From: Clostridia bacterium
GTDB lineage: Bacteria > Bacillota > Clostridia > Monoglobales > Monoglobaceae
Reading direction: 5' to 3'
Assembly (NCBI GenBank): GCA_017436245.1
Contig: JAFSDN010000065.1
Span: 1-34,050 of the forward strand
DNA: 34,050 bases
In this document: positions 29,576 to 34,050 of the stretch, one piece after another
Position numbering within the stretch: the first letter of the stretch is position 1
Layout of the letters: the number at the start of each line of letters is the position of its first letter
Program-made: the position numbers and the translations under genes
Notes under the pieces: generated by a model
What the model saw: only the letters and a program-made list of their open reading frames with translations
Told to the model about the DNA's origin: nothing
Databases searched by the model: none

Positions 29576-30202
29576 TTGAGAATAGGAATTTTTGGCGGTT
29601 CATTTAATCCGCCGCATCTGGGACATATGCTTATTGCCACTGAGGTAAAGGAAAAAGCGGAACTTGACAGGCTGATTTTTATGCCCTGTGCCATCCAGCC
29701 CCACAAGGCAGAACGGGTTGTGCCTGATGGCACGCACAGGTTTAATATGGTTTGTCGCTCCATCGGGAATAATTCGGGTTTTGAGGTATCGGAGCTGGAG
29801 ATTAAAGCAGGTGGAAAGAGTTATACTGCAAAAACCCTTGAAGAACTTGGCAAGATTTTTCCGGATGACAGACTGTGCTTCATTGTGGGGGCGGATTCTT
29901 TGTGCGAAATGGACACATGGTTTTGCCCCGAATACATTTTCAGGAGTGCTGAAATCATTGTGACAATGCGTGGCGGAATGGATGAAAGGGAGCTGGACAA
30001 TTCAATAAACTTTTTGAGAAATAAGTATAATGCGGATATAAGAAAGGTTCAGATGAACGTGATTGAAATGTCATCATCAAACATCCGTCAGCGTATTGCA
30101 GAAGGCAAAAGCATAAAATATATGGTGAGCGATGATGTGATTGAGTATATCCGGGAAAACAGTCTTTATGAAGGATGCAGTAAAGGTTATGCAGAAGTTT
30201 GA
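29576..30202 (+). CDS. nadD: Nicotinate-nucleotide adenylyltransferase
   Basis: A 208-residue enzyme that joins nicotinate mononucleotide and ATP to give deamido-NAD, an essential step in NAD synthesis. The nucleotidyltransferase start GIFGGSFNPPHLGHMLIA includes the HxGH motif. The later motif SSSNIRQRIAEGKSIKY (about 165) is the ISSTxIR-type ATP-binding segment. GADSLCEMDTW lies at about 103. The start is TTG at 29576, 9 bases after AAGGAG. Its end overlaps the yqeK gene, the usual neighbour in Firmicutes. Confidence 0.95.
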   Translation: MRIGIFGGSFNPPHLGHMLIATEVKEKAELDRLIFMPCAIQPHKAERVVPDGTHRFNMVCRSIGNNSGFEVSELEIKAGGKSYTAKTLEELGKIFPDDRLCFIVGADSLCEMDTWFCPEYIFRSAEIIVTMRGGMDERELDNSINFLRNKYNADIRKVQMNVIEMSSSNIRQRIAEGKSIKYMVSDDVIEYIRENSLYEGCSKGYAEV

Positions 30203-30764
30203 CGATATAAAAAAATTCGTGCAAGGTGTAATGAGTGAAAAGCGTTTTGCGCATACTATGGGAGTTGCAGAGGAAGCAAGCCGTCTTGCCGGAATCTGGG
30301 ATGTTAATCCCGAAAAGGCATACCTTGCGGGCTTAATTCACGACGTTGCAAAAGAACTTCCATATTCTGATGCAAAGAGAATAATTGAGTCTTCGGGACT
30401 TTTGGATGACGGTGATGCTTTTCCCGATTCGGTTGCACTTCATGGCTTTATGGCGGCACACATCGCAAAAACAAAACTGAATATTACTGATGAGGATGTT
30501 CTCAATGCGGCACGGTATCACACAACCGGCAGGGTGGGAATGTCTGTTCTTGAAAAGATTATATATGTTGCCGATTTTACCGAACAGGGCAGACCTTATC
30601 CTCAGGCAAAAGAGGTGCGTGAGATTTCCGAAAGGGATTTGGATGCGGCAGTTTTGAGAGAAGCTGATCATGTAATCAAGTTTATAATTGATTCAGGTCG
30701 GGTTTTGTGTACTACAACAGTTGAAGTGCGAAACAGCTTTTTAAACAATTCAAAACGAGGTTAA
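30189..30764 (+). CDS. yqeK: HD-domain hydrolase YqeK (diadenosine tetraphosphatase)
   Basis: A 191-residue metal-dependent HD-superfamily protein. RFAHTMGVAEEASRLA supplies the first His, GLIHDVAKE the HD pair, and LHGFMAAH, YHTTGRVGMS and IIYVADFTE the later ligands. Proteins of this family hydrolyse diadenosine tetraphosphate symmetrically to ADP and protect against stress. The longest frame begins at 30141, 62 bases inside nadD. The ATG at 30189 gives the common MQKFDDIKKFV-type start and a 14-base overlap, but its ribosome binding site is weak, so the ATG at 30168 remains possible. It sits in the regular nadD-yqeK-LCP-rsfS order. Confidence 0.9.
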   Translation: MQKFDDIKKFVQGVMSEKRFAHTMGVAEEASRLAGIWDVNPEKAYLAGLIHDVAKELPYSDAKRIIESSGLLDDGDAFPDSVALHGFMAAHIAKTKLNITDEDVLNAARYHTTGRVGMSVLEKIIYVADFTEQGRPYPQAKEVREISERDLDAAVLREADHVIKFIIDSGRVLCTTTVEVRNSFLNNSKRG

Positions 30765-30769
30765 TGTGA

Positions 30770-31669
30770 ATGAAACGAAAATTACCGATTGTAAATATCT
30801 GTGTAATTGTTTTATTGATTGTTGTTATGTTTGTCTGTGCGAACGCAATGCTTGTGAATTCAAAGCTTTCTTATGGAATATGGAATTCACAAAGGACCGA
30901 TGCTGTCCATAATTTTGTTGTTGCAGGTGTTGATGAATCAAAATTGAGGTCTGATGTGATTCTTCTTTGTCAGTTGAGTCTTTCAGACAATTCTGTGGAA
31001 ATTTTGCAGATTCCCAGAGATACAAAGGTAAACACAAAAAGATTTGATAAAAAGATTAATTCCGCATACGGTTCAAATGGGAAAATAAATGCTTTGATTG
31101 AAGAAATCAGACTTCTGACAGGTATAAAGCCGGAAAAATATGTTGTTATTACCTTTGATGGGTTCAGAAGACTGATTGATGCAATCGGTGGCGTTGAAGT
31201 GGATGTTCCCTTCCGAATGAAGTATAATGACCCCAAGCAGAATCTTGTGATAGATTTGCAGCCCGGACGGCAGGTTCTTGACGGCAAAAAGGCGGAAATG
31301 TTTGTTAGATTCCGTATGAACAATGACGGAACGGGCTATGCCGACGGAGACATCGGCAGAATTGAAAAGCACAAAGTTTTTTACAAGGCGGTTGCAGAAA
31401 AGCTGTTTTCTGTTAACAATGTGTGGAATATACCTGAAATTTTGTCGGTGGTTGCTCAAAGTGTCGAAACTGACTTTGGTGCTGATGAAATTGAGATGTA
31501 TTTACGGCGTATTCCAAAGTTTTCGGCTGATAGAATAAGTTTTTATACGTTGCCCGGTGTGGGTGGATATGACAAAAACGGTGTTTCTTATTTTTTCTGT
31601 GATGAAGAAAAGACAGAAGTGCTGATGCGCGAAAATTTTGGTGTGAATCGAAAGACTACAGAAAAATAA
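30770..31669 (+). CDS. LytR-CpsA-Psr (LCP) family protein
   Basis: A 299-residue membrane-anchored protein. The N-terminal helix (about 6-30, IVNICVIVLLIVVMFVCANA) is a signal anchor, with the enzyme domain outside. The LCP domain has VAGVDESKLRSDVILLCQL, IPRDTKV, KINSAYG, and a long later segment with ITFDGFRRLIDAIGGVEVDV and VRFRMNNDGTGYADGDIGRI. The arginines and aspartates used for pyrophosphate-lipid binding are present. LCP proteins attach teichoic acid-like or capsular polymers to peptidoglycan. It is short, lacking extra C-terminal domains. GAGG lies 9 bases before the ATG. It sits between yqeK and rsfS, a common order in Clostridia. Confidence 0.92.
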   Translation: MKRKLPIVNICVIVLLIVVMFVCANAMLVNSKLSYGIWNSQRTDAVHNFVVAGVDESKLRSDVILLCQLSLSDNSVEILQIPRDTKVNTKRFDKKINSAYGSNGKINALIEEIRLLTGIKPEKYVVITFDGFRRLIDAIGGVEVDVPFRMKYNDPKQNLVIDLQPGRQVLDGKKAEMFVRFRMNNDGTGYADGDIGRIEKHKVFYKAVAEKLFSVNNVWNIPEILSVVAQSVETDFGADEIEMYLRRIPKFSADRISFYTLPGVGGYDKNGVSYFFCDEEKTEVLMRENFGVNRKTTEK

Positions 31670-31708
31670 AATCGGTGAATCGGTTTTTAAGATAAAAGGA
31701 GAAAAAAG

Positions 31709-32071
31709 ATGAGTTGTGAAAATGGTTTTGTGAACACAATTGTCAAAGCAATTGACGGGAAAAAGGGTAAGGACATAATGGTTCTTGACATCGGAGGGCT
31801 CACAACCCTGACAAATTATTTTGTTATTGCAACCGGCGGTTCAAATAAGAATGTTCAGGCAATCTGTGATGAAGTTGAAGAAAAGATGGCCGAGCTTGGT
31901 GCAAGAATGTGGACAAAAGAAGGCTATGACAGCGGTGAATGGATTCTTCTTAACTATGATGATGTTATTGTTCATATTTTTCAGGCTGAACCCCGTGAGT
32001 TCTATAAGCTGGAACACATCTGGAAGGATGCACCGCAGGTTGATATTGATGATTTGCTTGTTGAAGACTAA
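31709..32071 (+). CDS. rsfS: Ribosome silencing factor RsfS
   Basis: A 120-residue RsfS/DUF143 protein that binds ribosomal protein uL14 and blocks joining of the ribosomal subunits when nutrients are scarce. Signature segments: LDIGGLTTLTNYFVIATGGS, then VEEKMAELGARMWTKEGYDS, then GEWILLNYDDVIVHIFQAEP and REFYKLEHIW. The ATG has a strong AAAGGAG site. It follows the LCP gene by 39 bases and precedes leuS by 24 bases, so leuS probably shares the transcript. Confidence 0.96.
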   Translation: MSCENGFVNTIVKAIDGKKGKDIMVLDIGGLTTLTNYFVIATGGSNKNVQAICDEVEEKMAELGARMWTKEGYDSGEWILLNYDDVIVHIFQAEPREFYKLEHIWKDAPQVDIDDLLVED

Positions 32072-32095
32072 TAAAACGAAAGGAATTGATATACA

Positions 32096-34050
32096 ATGAA
32101 ATATGATTTCAAAGCAATCGAAGAAAAATGGCAAAAAAAGTGGGATGAAAACAAGACTTTTGAGGCTTCCAATGCCGACAAGTCAAAGCCCAAATTCTAT
32201 GGACTTGTGGAATTCCCCTATCCGTCAGGACACGGACTTCACGTTGGTCACCCCCGTGGCTATACGGCAATAGATATTATCACAAGAAAGAAGCGTCTTG
32301 AGGGCTATAACGTTCTGTTCCCTATGGGCTGGGATGCCTTTGGTCTGCCCACAGAGAATTTTGCCATAAAGAACAATATTCATCCTGCAATTGTTACAAA
32401 AAATAATATTGAAAACTTCAAAAGACAGCTCAAAATGCTTGGCTTTGGTTTTGACTGGTCAAGAGAGATTAATACAACCGACCCCAACTATTACAAATGG
32501 ACACAGTGGATTTTCCTTAAACTTTTTGAAAAGGGTCTTGCATACAAAACAAAGATGCCCATTAACTTCTGTACAGGCTGTAAAGTAGGTCTTGCAAATG
32601 AAGAAGTTGTAAACGGCGTTTGCGAACGTTGCGGCAGTGAGGTTGTGCAAAAGGAAAAGAGTCAGTGGATGCTGAAGATTACGGAATATGCACAAAGACT
32701 TATTGATGACCTTGACGGCCTTGATTATATTGAACGTGTAAAGGTTCAGCAAACCAACTGGATTGGCAGATCTGAGGGCGCAGAGGTGGATTTCAGAATC
32801 AAAGGCACCGAAGACAAAATCAGAGTTTACACAACCCGTCCCGACACACTCTTTGGTGCTACATATATGGTTCTTGCTCCTGAACATCCTTATGTTGAAA
32901 AATATAAGGATATGATTGAAAACTACAGCGAGGTTGAAGCATATAAGGCAGAAGCTGCCAAAAAGAGCGATTTTGAAAGAGCTGAACTTGACAAAAACAA
33001 GACCGGCGTTATGCTCAAGGGTATATCTGCCATTGACCCCGTAAACAATGCTGAGATTCCTATCTGGATTTCGGACTATGTGCTTGTAACATACGGAACA
33101 GGTGCTATCATGGCTGTTCCGGCTCACGATACCCGTGACTGGGAATTTGCAAAGAAGTTTGATATGCCCATTATTGAAGTTGTTGCCGGAGGCGAGGACG
33201 TACAGAAGGAAGCGTTCACCGATGTTGAAACGGGTGTAATGGTAAATTCAGGCTTCCTGACAGGTATGCAGGTTGAAGAAGCAAAGAAGGCGATTATTGA
33301 TTTCCTCGAAAAAGAGGGTATCGGCACACGCAAGGTTAACTACAAGCTGCGTGACTGGGTATTTTCACGTCAGCGTTACTGGGGCGAGCCAATTCCCCTT
33401 GTGAACTGTCCAAAGTGCGGATGGGTTGCTATTCCGGAAAGTGAGCTTCCCTTACAGCTCCCCGACACCGAGAATTTTGAACCGGGTGAGTCAGGTGAAT
33501 CGCCCCTTATCAAAATCAGAGATTGGGTTGAAACCACTTGTCCCAAGTGCGGCGGTGCGGCAGAACGTGAAACCGACACAATGCCTCAGTGGGCAGGTTC
33601 ATCGTGGTATTTCCTGCGTTATATTGACCCAAACAATTCAGATTTTCTTGCAGGACTGGAAGAACTTAAATACTGGTTGCCTATTGACTGGTATAATGGC
33701 GGTATGGAGCATACAACTCTCCATCTTCTTTATTCAAGATTCTGGCACAAGTTCCTTTATGATATTGGAGTTGTTCCAACCAAGGAACCTTATCAGAAGA
33801 GAACCTCTCATGGCATGATTTTGGGCGAAAACGGCGAAAAGATGTCCAAGAGCCGCGGCAACGTAGTAAACCCCGACGATATCATCAATGAATACGGCGC
33901 CGATACTCTGCGTCTGTACGAAATGTTTATCGGCGACTTTGAAAAAGCTGCTCCATGGAGTCCGTCAAGTATCAAGGGCTGTCGTAGATTTATCGAGCGT
34001 TACTATAATCTTCAGACCATTGTTACTGACTCAGATGTTATCAGACCTGA
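32096..34050 (+). CDS. leuS: Leucyl-tRNA synthetase, truncated by the window end
   Basis: The first 651 codons of a class I aminoacyl-tRNA synthetase, in frame to the window end. It starts [16 protein letters not shown]. The HIGH-type motif is in [18 protein letters not shown] (about 42-57), a zinc-type [20 protein letters not shown] with a following CG occurs at about 160-180, the editing domain has [13 protein letters not shown] at about 245, and the KMSKS motif is in [17 protein letters not shown] at about 580. Leucyl-tRNA synthetases are usually about 800-860 residues, so 150-200 C-terminal residues are missing here. The ATG follows CGAAAGGAATTG. No T-box is seen in the short gap after rsfS. 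Confidence 0.97.
   Translation, partial: MKYDFKAIEEKWQKKWDENKTFEASNADKSKPKFYGLVEFPYPSGHGLHVGHPRGYTAIDIITRKKRLEGYNVLFPMGWDAFGLPTENFAIKNNIHPAIVTKNNIENFKRQLKMLGFGFDWSREINTTDPNYYKWTQWIFLKLFEKGLAYKTKMPINFCTGCKVGLANEEVVNGVCERCGSEVVQKEKSQWMLKITEYAQRLIDDLDGLDYIERVKVQQTNWIGRSEGAEVDFRIKGTEDKIRVYTTRPDTLFGATYMVLAPEHPYVEKYKDMIENYSEVEAYKAEAAKKSDFERAELDKNKTGVMLKGISAIDPVNNAEIPIWISDYVLVTYGTGAIMAVPAHDTRDWEFAKKFDMPIIEVVAGGEDVQKEAFTDVETGVMVNSGFLTGMQVEEAKKAIIDFLEKEGIGTRKVNYKLRDWVFSRQRYWGEPIPLVNCPKCGWVAIPESELPLQLPDTENFEPGESGESPLIKIRDWVETTCPKCGGAAERETDTMPQWAGSSWYFLRYIDPNNSDFLAGLEELKYWLPIDWYNGGMEHTTLHLLYSRFWHKFLYDIGVVPTKEPYQKRTSHGMILGENGEKMSKSRGNVVNPDDIINEYGADTLRLYEMFIGDFEKAAPWSPSSIKGCRRFIERYYNLQTIVTDSDVIRP

Noticed and set aside
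32072..32095. A T-box riboswitch in front of leuS
   Set aside because: The gap to rsfS is only 24 bases, too short for a T-box leader.

Overview
The window looks like a chromosomal segment of a low-to-moderate G+C Gram-positive anaerobe, most likely a gut-type member of the Clostridia. The evidence is the ctsR-mcsA-mcsB-clpC operon, the ylxM-ffh-rpsP-khpA-rimM-trmD cluster, nadD-yqeK-LCP-rsfS-leuS, strong AAGGAGG-type ribosome binding sites, TTG/GTG starts and sigma-A promoters of the TTGACA-17-TATAAT type. The genus cannot be fixed from the sequence. No rRNA, tRNA or CRISPR array was seen.

Region 1 (1-5.4 kb) is small-molecule catabolism. On the + strand are the end of a FucU/RbsD-type sugar mutarotase, a DUF6062-like protein with two CxxC/CxxH modules, a glycerate 2-kinase and an AraC-type regulator. 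Convergent to them is a three-gene operon: a creatinase-like M24 protein with a degraded metal site, an ASRT (sensory rhodopsin transducer family) protein and a creatininase-family amidohydrolase.

Region 2 (5.4-8.75 kb) is an accessory island. Two 97% identical copies of a 123-bp hairpin-bearing repeat, in direct orientation, bracket an XRE regulator, a small membrane protein and a secreted BspA-type leucine-rich-repeat protein. Just right of the second copy is a compact, apparently complete type I toxin-antitoxin locus: a 22-residue hydrophobic peptide, an antisense RNA promoter, a shared bidirectional terminator and matched 5' elements. I consider this the most interesting signal in the window.

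Region 3 (8.75-13.4 kb, - strand) is the heat-shock operon ctsR-mcsA-mcsB-clpC, with CtsR-type operators on both sides of its promoter. Region 4 (13.4-15.9 kb, + strand) has azlC-azlD and a malic enzyme, followed by a third mosaic repeat and a terminator. Region 5 (15.9-20.1 kb) has a Sel1-repeat protein divergent from a small XRE regulator, then a zinc-uptake operon (Fur-family regulator, lipoprotein, ATPase, permease) whose promoter carries a perfect 9-1-9 palindrome.

Region 6 (20.1-34.05 kb, + strand) is mostly core genes: the YfmF/YfmH M16 pair, lgt, ylxM, ffh, rpsP, khpA, rimM, trmD, a large zinc-ribbon membrane protein, nadD, yqeK, an LCP-family protein, rsfS and leuS, which runs off the window. 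Several reading frames were shortened from the longest open frame because a good ribosome binding site sits just before an internal start (ASRT, creatinase-like, mcsA, mcsB, malic enzyme, zur, znuA, lgt, ffh, yqeK).
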